DNA from: NAT127 sp041655035
GTDB lineage: Bacteria > Pseudomonadota > Gammaproteobacteria > Pseudomonadales > Porticoccaceae
Assembly: GCA_041655035.1 (NCBI GenBank)
Contig: JBAZCN010000061.1
Coordinates: 1-17,651, forward strand
Direction: 5' to 3'
DNA length: 17,651 bases
Shown in pieces: positions 1 through 7,208 of this stretch. The first letter of the stretch is position 1; each line of letters begins with the position of its first letter. The position numbers and the translations under genes are program-made. Below the pieces are notes generated by a model that saw nothing but the letters and a program-made list of their open reading frames with translations, did no database searches and was not told the DNA's origin.

Positions 1-528
1 CTGGGTCTCCACGGCATCCGGGGTGGTCATGCCGGTGGCGGTGAATGTCGGCTGCCGGTCACCCGCCCGGCCGTAGCCGAGGGTGCCGATGATCGCGGCT
101 GATTCTCCCAGCAGCGCCAGCAACTGACCGAGCAGATAGCTGCAGGTGGTCTTGCCGTTGGTGCCGGTGACCGCGGTAATCCGCAGCCTGCTGCCCGGCT
201 CGCCATGGAAACGCCCGGCGATGGCGCTCAACCGGCGGTCGAGGCCGGCGATCATCACCACCGGCACGGCGCCGATCATCGCCTCGGTAATCCCCTCGGC
301 GCCCTCGGCCTCGGCGATCACCGCGGCACAGCCGCGGGCGATGGCTTCGCCAATATGGCGGCGGCCGTCGCTGCTCGCCCCCCTGACAGCGAGGAAAACG
401 TCGCCCGCGACGCAGCGCCGGCTGTCGAGGCACAGGCCGCTCACCGCGACCGGCGAGGCGGCGGCCACCGGGTCGCCCGGCAGCAACCAGGCAAGCGTGC
501 GGGTCGGAACCGCTGCCATCGCGGCCAT
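1..528 (-). CDS. murE: UDP-N-acetylmuramyl-tripeptide synthetase MurE, N-terminal part
   Basis: Adds the third residue (meso-diaminopimelate in Gram-negatives) to UDP-MurNAc-dipeptide in the cytoplasmic stage of peptidoglycan synthesis. I translated the minus strand from 528; the frame stays open to the left edge, giving 176 residues of a protein usually near 490. Visible are DSR at about 35-37 (UDP-MurNAc-binding region), the ATP-binding P-loop GTNGKT at 122-127, and GMTTPD at about 166-171. The first ATG (528-526) shares one base with the ftsI stop (TGATG), which argues for translational coupling; a second in-frame ATG three codons on is a possible alternative. It is the last dcw gene in view. 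The central and C-terminal domains, including the residues that select the amino acid, lie outside the window, so substrate choice cannot be read here. Confidence 0.95.
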   Translation of the reverse strand, partial: MAAMAAVPTRTLAWLLPGDPVAAASPVAVSGLCLDSRRCVAGDVFLAVRGASSDGRRHIGEAIARGCAAVIAEAEGAEGITEAMIGAVPVVMIAGLDRRLSAIAGRFHGEPGSRLRITAVTGTNGKTTCSYLLGQLLALLGESAAIIGTLGYGRAGDRQPTFTATGMTTPDAVETQ

Positions 529-2297
529 CACCAGCGATCCCCCCGCGCCGGCGCCGCGGCACTCTCAAGCGCTTGGCCCGCTAATTTGCCCGCCACCTGG
601 GTCTCCGGGACCGCGTCAGGTGGCACCCGCAACAGGCGCAAGGCGTCGGCGGTCACCTTGGCGTACACCGGCGCCGCCACGGCGCCGCCAAAATAGGTCC
701 CTCCCCGCGGGTCGTTGATCACCACCACGGTAACCAGGCGGGGGTCGTCAGCGGGTACAAAGCCGGCAAACAAACTGACGTAACGATTGGGTTCATACCC
801 CCTGGGGCCCACCTTGTGGGAAGTACCGGTCTTGCCGCCCACCGTATAGCCGTCTATCGCCGCGCGGGTGGCGGTGCCGCCCTTCTGGGTGACAGTGACC
901 ATCATCTCCCGCAGCTGGCGGGCGATCTCCGGCGCCAGCACCTGCTCGCCCGCAGGCTCCTTGTCGACCTTGAGCAGCGATACCGGCTTCAGCCGGCCAT
1001 CATTGGCGAAGACAGAGTACGCCCTGGCGATCTGCAAGGGCGTGGCGGTGATACCGTAGCCGAAGGCCATGGTGATGTGTTCGATGGGCCGGTATTTGCG
1101 GCGCTCGGGCAGGCTGCCGGCGCTCTCCCCGGGAAAGCCCGTGCCCGGCGGCTGGCCGATACCGAAACGGTCGAACATCCCGCGCAGATAGGCCGGCTCC
1201 ATATCGAGGGCCACTTTGGTGGTGCCGACCTGGCTGGACTTGGTCAACACGCCGGTGATGTCGAGCATGCCGTAGTTGTGGTGGTCGCGGAAGGTCTTGC
1301 CGGCCACCCAGATATACCCCGGATTGGTATCCATCGGCGTATGGGGGCCATATTTGCCGCTCTCCAGCGCCGCGGCGATGGTCAGCGGCTTCATGGTCGA
1401 ACCCGGTTCCACCAGATCGGTCATCGCCCGGTTGCGCAGGGCGTTGCTGTTGGCGCCGATCCGGTTGTTGGGGTTGTAGGACGGCTGGTTGACCATGGCC
1501 AGCACTTCGCCGGAGCGCACATCGAGCATCACCACGGAGCCGGAATCCGCACCAAAGCGCTTCATCGCGTCCTTCAGTTCCCGGTAGGCGAGGTACTGCA
1601 GCCGCATGTCGATGCTGAGCGCTATATCCCTGCCGGGCTTCTCGCTTTCGATCAGCCCGACATCCTTGATGACCCGGCCGCGCATATCCTTGACCACCCG
1701 CTTGGCCCCGGGATCACCGGCCAGCGCTTTCTCATAGGCCAGTTCGATACCTTCCTGGCCCTGGTCGTCGATATTGGTAAAGCCGATCAATTGGGCGGCG
1801 ACCTCACCGGCCGGATAAAAACGTTTGTATTCCTGCTGGCCGTAAACGCCGCCGACCTTGAGGTCGAGCAACCGCCCGGCTTCCGCCGGTGTCAGGTGGC
1901 GCGCCAGATACATGAATTCCTTGCCGGCGTAGCGGGCGATACGCTCGCGCGCCTGGTCGATATCGAGGCCCAGCCCGCCCATCAGGGTTTCGAAGTCCTT
2001 GCCAGTGGTGTCGAGCACCTTGGGATTGGCCCACAGCGAAACGACCGGCGTACTCACCGCCAGCGGCTCACCGCGGCGATCGGTGATCAGGCCCCGGTAG
2101 GCGGGTATGGATTCGGTGCGCACGGTGCGGGCATTGCCCTGCCCCTGGAGGAACTGGTAACCGCGATCGGCACTGCTGATCACCTGCAGTCCGGCGATAT
2201 GCCACAATGCCGCCAACGGCAGGCACACCAGCAGCAGCAATACCAGTTGGTAGCGCCAGCGGGGAATCGCCAGTTCTTTGATCTTTTTTCTGATCAA
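528..2297 (-). CDS. ftsI: Peptidoglycan transpeptidase FtsI (PBP3)
   Basis: Septal class B penicillin-binding protein that cross-links peptidoglycan at the division site with FtsW. It has 589 residues, normal for the family. The N-terminus is cytoplasmic and basic (IRKKIKEL), followed by one membrane segment at about 17-36, a pedestal domain and the transpeptidase domain. Active-site motifs are S300-T-M-K303 (nucleophile Ser300) and K489-T-G-T492. The second motif, normally SXN, reads S354-S355-Q356, so Asn is replaced by Gln; the aligned context (KSSQVGTTK) leaves little doubt about placement. AFGYGITATP at about 411-420 is a family block. The start is TTG at 2297-2295, overlapping the ftsL stop as TTGA; no ATG lies nearby in frame. 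The gene ends on the murE start. It is transcribed from the mra promoter with ftsL and rsmH. Confidence 0.97.
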   Translation of the reverse strand: MIRKKIKELAIPRWRYQLVLLLLVCLPLAALWHIAGLQVISSADRGYQFLQGQGNARTVRTESIPAYRGLITDRRGEPLAVSTPVVSLWANPKVLDTTGKDFETLMGGLGLDIDQARERIARYAGKEFMYLARHLTPAEAGRLLDLKVGGVYGQQEYKRFYPAGEVAAQLIGFTNIDDQGQEGIELAYEKALAGDPGAKRVVKDMRGRVIKDVGLIESEKPGRDIALSIDMRLQYLAYRELKDAMKRFGADSGSVVMLDVRSGEVLAMVNQPSYNPNNRIGANSNALRNRAMTDLVEPGSTMKPLTIAAALESGKYGPHTPMDTNPGYIWVAGKTFRDHHNYGMLDITGVLTKSSQVGTTKVALDMEPAYLRGMFDRFGIGQPPGTGFPGESAGSLPERRKYRPIEHITMAFGYGITATPLQIARAYSVFANDGRLKPVSLLKVDKEPAGEQVLAPEIARQLREMMVTVTQKGGTATRAAIDGYTVGGKTGTSHKVGPRGYEPNRYVSLFAGFVPADDPRLVTVVVINDPRGGTYFGGAVAAPVYAKVTADALRLLRVPPDAVPETQVAGKLAGQALESAAAPARGDRW

Positions 2298-2566
2298 GGC
2301 TCCACCATTATCACTTCGTTGAATTCCGGCACCCTCATCCGCAGCTCACCGACTGCGGCCCTCTCGATCCGGCCCGGGGAAGCCAGCGTGCTCTGTTCCA
2401 GCAAATACTGGCCCCACTCCACCTGGGTGCGGCTCTCCTCGCGCTGCAAGGTCGCCAACTGGGTATACAGCTGGCGGCACAGATGGCTGGTGTAGACCAC
2501 GCCGATGGCGGACACCAGCACCAGCGGCCACAGCACCAGCAGACAACGGCGGGCCAGTGTCGCCAT
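2294..2566 (-). CDS. ftsL: Cell division protein FtsL
   Basis: Small bitopic division protein that joins FtsB and FtsQ and helps activate FtsWI at the septum. It has 90 residues: a short cytoplasmic start (MATLARR), one hydrophobic segment at about 8-26, then a periplasmic coiled-coil-like part with the family's conserved stretch (EWGQYLLEQSTLASPGRIE, about 50-68). The length fits other gammaproteobacterial FtsL proteins. The ATG at 2566-2564 lies 1 nt after the rsmH stop, and the stop overlaps the TTG of ftsI by 4 nt, so coupled translation is likely. FtsL is poorly conserved in sequence, but position, size and topology make the call firm. Confidence 0.95.
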   Translation of the reverse strand: MATLARRCLLVLWPLVLVSAIGVVYTSHLCRQLYTQLATLQREESRTQVEWGQYLLEQSTLASPGRIERAAVGELRMRVPEFNEVIMVEP

Positions 2567-2567
2567 C

Positions 2568-3503
2568 TCAGACTACCTTCTCGGCAACGCGCATCACCGC
2601 GCTGCGCGACCGCACATTGCTGTCGATTTCACCGGCATCGGCCTTGACGGCACGCCCCACTCCCTTGAGCCGGCGGACGATGTCCACCTCCCGCACCGGT
2701 AGCCCACGGGGAATCGGCGGCCCCTTTTCCTCGCGGCGGATGAAGCGCTTGACGATGCGGTCCTCCAGCGAATGGAAACTGATCACCACCAGACGGCCAC
2801 CCACCTGGAGCAGGTCGATGACGGCGGCAAGCAGTGTTGCGAGATCTTCCAGCTCGCGGTTGATATAAATGCGAATGGCCTGAAAAGCCCGGGTTGCCGG
2901 GTGCTTGCCCTTCTCCCAGGACGGATTGGCGGCAGCGACGATGTCGGCAAGTTGTCTGGTACCTGTGATCGGCCGCTGCTGGCGCTCGCGGACGATAGCC
3001 GCCGCCATGCGCCGCGCAAATCGTTCCTCGCCGTACTCCCTGAGCACCCAGGCAATGTCCTCTTCCCTGGCAATCGCCAGCCACTGCGCCGCACTGTGCC
3101 CCTGGTCGGGATCCATGCGCATGTCGAGAGGGCCGTCGTTGAGAAAACTGAAGCCCCGCTCGGCCTGATCCAGTTGCGGGGACGAAACACCGAGATCGAG
3201 CAGCACACCGGCGACCGCGCCTTTGCGCCCGCGGGCGTCGACCAGGGCGTCGGCGTCGGCGAAGGAGGCGCGGGCGATCTCGAAGCGCCGGTCGCCGGCG
3301 AACCGTTCACCGGCGGCGGCTATGGCGTCGGGGTCCTTGTCGATGGCCAGCAGTCGGCCGTTGGCAGAGAGGCGCGCAAGGATCGCAGCACTGTGGCCAC
3401 CGCGACCAAAAGTGCCATCCACATAGAAACCGTCGACGTCTGTTACCAGCGCCTCCACAGCTTCATCGAGCAGTACGGTCGTATGTGCGACCTGCGATTG
3501 CAT
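2568..3503 (-). CDS. rsmH: 16S rRNA (cytosine(1402)-N(4))-methyltransferase RsmH
   Basis: Methylates N4 of C1402 in 16S rRNA using S-adenosylmethionine, in the decoding centre of the small subunit. It has 311 residues against 313 in E. coli. Visible are the SAM-binding block DGTFGRGGHS (29-38), the acidic DKDPDA (55-60), LLDLGVSSPQLDQAERGFSF (101-120), NRELEDL (215-221) and the C-terminal ISFHSLEDRIVKRF (241-254). The ATG at 3503 follows an AAGGAGG ribosome-binding site nine bases upstream that overlaps the mraZ stop. The partner methyltransferase for the 2'-O of the same nucleotide, RsmI, is also encoded in this window (6363-7208). Confidence 0.98.
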   Translation of the reverse strand: MQSQVAHTTVLLDEAVEALVTDVDGFYVDGTFGRGGHSAAILARLSANGRLLAIDKDPDAIAAAGERFAGDRRFEIARASFADADALVDARGRKGAVAGVLLDLGVSSPQLDQAERGFSFLNDGPLDMRMDPDQGHSAAQWLAIAREEDIAWVLREYGEERFARRMAAAIVRERQQRPITGTRQLADIVAAANPSWEKGKHPATRAFQAIRIYINRELEDLATLLAAVIDLLQVGGRLVVISFHSLEDRIVKRFIRREEKGPPIPRGLPVREVDIVRRLKGVGRAVKADAGEIDSNVRSRSAVMRVAEKVV

Positions 3504-3512
3504 GCCTGCGCG

Positions 3513-3519
3513 CCTCCTT
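3513..3519 (-). promoter_or_regulatory. Ribosome-binding site of rsmH
   Basis: AAGGAGG on the minus strand, nine bases before the rsmH ATG. It begins on the last base of the mraZ stop codon, so the 15-nt intergenic gap is mainly this site. It fixes the rsmH start at 3503. Confidence 0.85.
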
Positions 3520-3974
3520 TACAGGGACAGGGATTGCATTTCATCGGGAATGGCCAACTCACTGGCAGCCTCTTCCAGCCAGACATCCCGATTACCGTTC
3601 CAGTTATCGAGATCCCACAATTCAAAGCGGCGGCCCTGCCCCACCAGCATGGTTTTCTTGTCGATTCCGGCATAACTGCGCAACTCCGGCGGAATCAGCA
3701 CCCGGCCGCTGCCATCCAGTTCCAGCTCGCGGGCATGGCCGATCAGCAGGCGCTGGAGGCGCCGGGTGGTTTCATTGAAAGTGGGCAGCGCGGAAATCTG
3801 TGCCTCGATCTTTTCCCATTCAGGCAACGGATAGATAAAGAGACACTTGTCCTTGATGTCGATAGTGGCGACGAGGCAGCCGCGGCACTGGTCCACAAGC
3901 TCGTCGCGATACCGGGCGGGTATCGCCATACGACCTTTGGCATCCAGATTGATTGGATTGCTGCCTCGAAACAC
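3519..3974 (-). CDS. mraZ: Transcriptional regulator MraZ
   Basis: DNA-binding repressor of its own dcw operon; family members bind tandem TGGG-containing repeats in the mra promoter. It has 151 residues against 152 in E. coli, with two SpoVT/AbrB-like repeats, each carrying the D-x-x-x-R motif: DAKGR at 11-15 and DGSGR at 87-91 (followed by VLIPPELR). The start is GTG at 3974-3972 with GGGGAG four bases upstream; the N-terminus MFRGSNPINLD fits the family. Matching repeats lie upstream at 4011-4040, so autoregulation is likely. It is the first gene of the operon. Confidence 0.97.
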   Translation of the reverse strand: MFRGSNPINLDAKGRMAIPARYRDELVDQCRGCLVATIDIKDKCLFIYPLPEWEKIEAQISALPTFNETTRRLQRLLIGHARELELDGSGRVLIPPELRSYAGIDKKTMLVGQGRRFELWDLDNWNGNRDVWLEEAASELAIPDEMQSLSL

Positions 3975-4010
3975 GTGTCTCCCCGACTCTTCTTAGATCA
4001 GTTTGGGGCC

Positions 4011-4040
4011 GATAGACCACTTTGCCCCACTTTATCCCAC
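4011..4040 (-). promoter_or_regulatory. MraZ operator: three 10-bp direct repeats
   Basis: On the minus strand three consecutive decamers read GTGGGATAAA, GTGGGGCAAA and GTGGTCTATC. The TGGG/TGGT cores are exactly 10 bp apart (4039-4036, 4029-4026, 4019-4016). This is the known MraZ binding architecture, TGGG boxes separated so that they lie on one DNA face. The repeats lie just downstream of the predicted transcription start, suited to blocking initiation or early elongation. The third repeat is degenerate. Confidence 0.85.
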
Positions 4041-4048
4041 AAGAAGAC

Positions 4049-4076
4049 ACTATATGCGGCCTTAATTCGAAGTCAA
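4049..4076 (-). promoter_or_regulatory. Predicted sigma-70 promoter of the mraZ operon
   Basis: Minus-strand -35 TTGACT (4071-4076), 16-bp spacer, -10 TATAGT (4049-4054). The predicted start is near 4042, giving a leader of about 68 nt to the mraZ GTG. The MraZ repeats begin immediately downstream. Confidence 0.75.
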
Positions 4077-4281
4077 GCAACGGGAATAACAAAATCAGCT
4101 CAAAATGCGTCGATATTACGGGAACTTACGGCGACAAGACTGAAAGGCGACAAGGTATTTCAAGTCAACGCAAACGAAAACATCAGGCTGCCATGACAAG
4201 TTAAAGTGAATTGTTAGAAGAGAGATTATTTTGGAATACAGAAGCGGATGATTATGCTTGATCGCTATATGCCGCGAACGC
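4077..4281. other. AT-rich gene-free stretch between the mra promoter and rnpB
   Basis: About 200 bp, clearly richer in A and T than the rest of the window. I see no coding sequence with a credible start and no good second promoter. A second TTGACTT (minus strand, about 4162-4168) has no matching -10. It may be an UP-element-like or protein-binding upstream region for the mra promoter; that is inference only. Confidence 0.5.
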
Positions 4282-4310
4282 CGCCCGGCCGGCTGATCGC
4301 CGGCCGGGCG
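4282..4310 (-). terminator. Strong GC hairpin downstream of rnpB
   Basis: A perfect 12-bp inverted repeat, CGCCCGGCCGGC (4282-4293) and GCCGGCCGGGCG (4299-4310), with a 5-nt loop. It begins about 17 nt beyond the RNase P RNA 3' end. There is no T-tract after it on either strand, so it may act as a processing or pausing hairpin or a transcription roadblock rather than a textbook intrinsic terminator. Confidence 0.55.
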
Positions 4311-4326
4311 CGTCGGGAAACAAAAG

Positions 4327-4715
<389 letters not shown>

Positions 4716-4722
4716 GGCGCGG

Positions 4723-4751
4723 AGAGTAGCATAGCCGCCCAGCGCTTGCAC
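4723..4751 (-). promoter_or_regulatory. Predicted rnpB promoter
   Basis: Minus strand: -35 GTGCAA (4746-4751), 17-bp spacer, extended -10 TGC-TACTCT (hexamer 4723-4728). Counting from the -10 predicts a start at 4715-4716, exactly where helix P1 of RNase P RNA begins. Independent agreement of the two makes this credible although both hexamers are imperfect. Confidence 0.7.
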
Positions 4752-4810
4752 CTGGAGCGGGCGCCGGCCCGCCCTCTACCGGCGGCTTACTGCGCTGCCT
4801 ACACAGGCAG

Positions 4811-6085
4811 TCAGCGCGCTGCCGCCAGCGCCTGCTCGATGTCGGCAAGAATATCGTCGATATGCTCGATGCCGATGGACAGTCGCACCATCTCGGCACG
4901 GACACCGGCGCGCGCCAGCTCATCCGGGCTCAACTGGCGATGGGTGGTGGATGCCGGATGGCAGGCCAGGGACTTGGCGTCGCCGATATTGACCAGGCGC
5001 AGGATCATCTGCAGCGCATCGATAAAGCGCCCGCCCGCCGCCTCCCCGCCCTTGATGCCGAAACTGAGGATGCCCGAGGCGCGGCCGCCGAGTATCTTGC
5101 GGCACAACTCGCGGTACGGGCTGGACTCGAGGCCCGCATAGCTCACCCACTCGACCTGGTCGTGAGCCTCGAGATACTGCGCCACCTTGAGGGCATTTTC
5201 ACAATGGCGCTCCATGCGCAACGCCAGGGTTTCGAGGCCCTGCATGATATTGAAGGCATTCATTGGCGACAGCGCCGCCCCCATGTTGCGCAACGGCACC
5301 ACCCGGCAGCGGCCGATATAGGCGGCCTCGCCCAGGGCTTCGGTATACACCACACCGTGATAGGACGGGTCGGGCTCATTGAGCATGGGGAAACGCTCAC
5401 GCTGCTGCGCCCACGGGAATCTGCCGGAATCGACGATGATGCCGCCGATGGAGGTGCCGTGACCGCCGATGTACTTGGTGAGCGAGTGAATGGCGATATC
5501 GGCGCCGTAATCGAATACCCGGCACAGGCAGGGCGTGGCCACGGTATTGTCGACCAGCAACGGGATGCCGTGGCGGTGGGCGATCTCGGCAAGCGCCCCG
5601 ATATCCACCACATTGCCGGCAGGATTGCCGATCGACTCGCAAAACAGCGCGCGGGTATTGTTGTCGATCAGCGCCTCCAGGCCCTGGTAGTCATCGAAGG
5701 AGGCCATCCGCACCTCGATGCCCTGGGTGGGGAAAGTGTGGGCGAACAGGTTGTAGGTGCCGCCATAGAGTTGAGTGGTGCTGACGATATTGTCGCCGGC
5801 GCGGGCAATGCACTGGATGGCGGCGGTGATGGCGGCCATGCCCGAGGCCATGGCGAGGGCACCGACGCCCCCTTCCATGGCGGCGACACGCGCCTCGAGC
5901 ACTGCATTGGTGGGGTTCATGATCCGGCTGTAGATGTTGCCTGGCACCACCAGGTTGAACAGGTCCGCGCCGTGCTGGGTATTGTCGAAGGTATAGGACG
6001 TCGTCTGATAGATCGGTGTGGTCGCGGCATGGGTAGCGGGATCGCCGTCGTAGCCGGCATGTAATGCGATGGTTTCCAGTTTCAT
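4811..6085 (-). CDS. metY: O-acetylhomoserine aminocarboxypropyltransferase (MetY family)
   Basis: PLP enzyme of the Cys/Met-metabolism family. MetY converts O-acetyl-L-homoserine and sulfide to L-homocysteine (direct sulfhydrylation), and some members also make cysteine from O-acetylserine. It has 424 residues, typical length. Landmarks: HAGYDGDPATHAATTPIYQTTS near the N-terminus, YSRIMNPTN (52-60), the STTQLYGGTYNL block (102-113), the DNT motif (179-181) and the PLP lysine K204 in SLTKYIGGHG. I chose the ATG at 6085-6083, preceded by AAGGAG five bases upstream; an in-frame GTG at 6172 would add 29 residues unlike the family. It stands alone between rnpB and rsmI, which are adjacent in Pseudomonas, and has its own promoter, palindrome and long leader, so it looks like a separately regulated insertion. 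The sulfur donor and exact acyl substrate cannot be told from sequence. Confidence 0.93.
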   Translation of the reverse strand: MKLETIALHAGYDGDPATHAATTPIYQTTSYTFDNTQHGADLFNLVVPGNIYSRIMNPTNAVLEARVAAMEGGVGALAMASGMAAITAAIQCIARAGDNIVSTTQLYGGTYNLFAHTFPTQGIEVRMASFDDYQGLEALIDNNTRALFCESIGNPAGNVVDIGALAEIAHRHGIPLLVDNTVATPCLCRVFDYGADIAIHSLTKYIGGHGTSIGGIIVDSGRFPWAQQRERFPMLNEPDPSYHGVVYTEALGEAAYIGRCRVVPLRNMGAALSPMNAFNIMQGLETLALRMERHCENALKVAQYLEAHDQVEWVSYAGLESSPYRELCRKILGGRASGILSFGIKGGEAAGGRFIDALQMILRLVNIGDAKSLACHPASTTHRQLSPDELARAGVRAEMVRLSIGIEHIDDILADIEQALAAAR

Positions 6086-6090
6086 GGTGT

Positions 6091-6096
6091 CTCCTT
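6091..6096 (-). promoter_or_regulatory. Ribosome-binding site deciding the metY start
   Basis: AAGGAG on the minus strand, five bases before the ATG at 6085. It supports this start over the upstream GTG at 6172. A possible leader stem, CTGCCG paired with CGGCAG, lies just upstream of the site and could influence its exposure. Confidence 0.8.
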
Positions 6097-6301
6097 GATA
6101 TATTGTGGTCTGCCGTTTTATCCGGGTCACTGGCGGCAGCACCAGGGTCTGTTGAGGTTTGATCCGCAACACAAAAGCAAGTATGCGCAGCTGCCGGGCA
6201 GACGTCGCCGGTACGCCTGCGTCGGCACATCCTATGACAAAGCCCGCTGAAAGAGCAGAGGGTGAGTCGGGAAACGAAGCATCGCAACAGCCCCTGCGAC
6301 A

Positions 6302-6335
6302 ACCACTGTTATAACAGTGTTCTTTTATTTATCAA
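6302..6335 (-). promoter_or_regulatory. metY promoter with a palindromic operator over the -10
   Basis: Minus strand: -35 TTGATA (6330-6335), 16-bp spacer, extended -10 TGT-TATAAC (hexamer 6308-6313). Each hexamer matches five of six consensus positions, among the best in the window. The perfect 16-bp palindrome CACTGTTATAACAGTG (6304-6319) covers the whole -10, the usual geometry for a dimeric repressor. The predicted start is near 6301, giving a leader of about 215 nt. I do not recognise the regulator. Confidence 0.7.
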
Positions 6336-6362
6336 TAAGCTGCATAGAAACGCCCACGGATC

Positions 6363-7208
6363 CTAGCGGCCTTTCAGGGCCAGCCCCTGTTGATAGAGGG
6401 TGTTCTTGCTCCCCCCGGTGATCTTCGCCGCCAGCGCCGCCGCCTGCTTGAGGGGCACCTCCGCCATCAGTATCTGGAGAACGCGGGTCTGCTCGACGGC
6501 ATCGCCGCCCGCCGCCTCGGCAGCAGCGCCGCGCACCACCAGCACGATCTCGCCGCGCTGCTGATTGGTATCGCTCCGCACCCGTTCCACCAGATCGGCA
6601 AGCGAAGCGTGGATCAGCGTCTCGTGGGTTTTGGTCAGCTCGCGGGCGAGCAGCACTTCGCGCTCCTCGCCGAAACAGGCGGCCATATCCTCCAGGGTGG
6701 CCAGCACCCGGTGCGGGGCCTCGTAGAAAATCAGTGTGCGGGTTTCCGCCGCCAGGCCGTCGAGGGCACTGCGCCGCGACTGGGAGCGGGCGGGCAAAAA
6801 TCCTTCGAAGACAAAGCGGTCACTGGGCAGCCCCGCCGCACAGAGCGCGACAATGGCCGCGCAACAGCCGGGAACGGGCACGACATCCACCCCGCGGCCG
6901 CGAGCCTCGCGCACGAGGCGGTAGCCGGGGTCAGACACCAGCGGCGTACCGGCATCGCAAATCAGCGCCACATCCTGGCCAGCCATCAACAGTTCGAGGA
7001 TCCGCGCCAGCTGGCGCTCATCGCTGTGGTCGTGGTAGGGCACCATTGGCGTGTCGATGGCGAAGTGGGCCAGCAGCCGCCCGCTGTGCCGGGTATCCTC
7101 CGCGGCGATCCAATCCGCCTGTTGGAGAACGTGCAGGGCCCGGGGTACCATATCACCCAGATTGCCGATCGGTGTCGCCACCACATAGAGGTTTCCCGAC
7201 TTGTCCAC
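6363..7208 (-). CDS. rsmI: 16S rRNA (cytidine(1402)-2'-O)-methyltransferase RsmI
   Basis: SAM-dependent tetrapyrrole-methylase-fold enzyme that 2'-O-methylates C1402 of 16S rRNA, the nucleotide also modified by RsmH. With the chosen start it has 281 residues against 286 in E. coli. Family blocks in order: VVATPIGNLGD, AAEDTRHSG, DAGTPLVSDPGYRLV, VVPVPG, AGLPSDRFVFEGFLP, FYEAPHR, LARELTKTHE, and C-terminal PLKQAAALAAKITGGSKNTLY. The frame stays open to 7436, but upstream residues are not family-like. The likely start is GTG at 7208-7206 (GAGG five bases upstream); GTG at 7214 or ATG at 7256 are alternatives. Any of these overlaps the divergent lpoA start. In E. coli and Pseudomonas rsmI and lpoA are also divergent. 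No promoter is obvious within lpoA's 5' end. Confidence 0.95.
   Translation of the reverse strand: MDKSGNLYVVATPIGNLGDMVPRALHVLQQADWIAAEDTRHSGRLLAHFAIDTPMVPYHDHSDERQLARILELLMAGQDVALICDAGTPLVSDPGYRLVREARGRGVDVVPVPGCCAAIVALCAAGLPSDRFVFEGFLPARSQSRRSALDGLAAETRTLIFYEAPHRVLATLEDMAACFGEEREVLLARELTKTHETLIHASLADLVERVRSDTNQQRGEIVLVVRGAAAEAAGGDAVEQTRVLQILMAEVPLKQAAALAAKITGGSKNTLYQQGLALKGR
7122..7151 (+). promoter_or_regulatory. Possible lpoA promoter inside rsmI
   Basis: Plus strand: TTGGAG (7122-7127), 18-bp spacer, TACCAT (7146-7151). Both are moderate matches. The predicted start near 7158 leaves about 42 nt to the lpoA TTG. It lies within the rsmI coding sequence, as any close lpoA promoter must, because the two genes overlap at their starts. 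Confidence 0.4.

Noticed and set aside
4022..4204. 60-codon plus-strand open frame between mraZ and rnpB
   Set aside because: It runs over the MraZ operator and mra promoter, has no convincing ribosome-binding site and no recognisable features.
6201..6208. AGACGTC, resembling a MetJ box, in the metY leader
   Set aside because: Only a single imperfect copy, far downstream of the promoter; MetJ needs tandem boxes.
6157..6282. Possible leader peptides in the metY 5' region: a 16-codon frame (6282-6232) and a Cys-rich frame starting at 6230 (four Cys in 21 codons)
   Set aside because: The first is not rich in Cys or Met. The second has no stop until deep inside metY, so it cannot be a classic attenuation peptide. 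Neither has a strong ribosome-binding site.
6304..6319. Palindrome read as a LexA box
   Set aside because: It has CTGT-N4-ACAG, whereas the gammaproteobacterial LexA box is CTGT-N8-ACAG.
6304..6330. Palindrome plus T-rich tail on the plus strand read as an intrinsic terminator
   Set aside because: No plus-strand gene ends there (rsmI and metY are both minus); the promoter interpretation explains it better.
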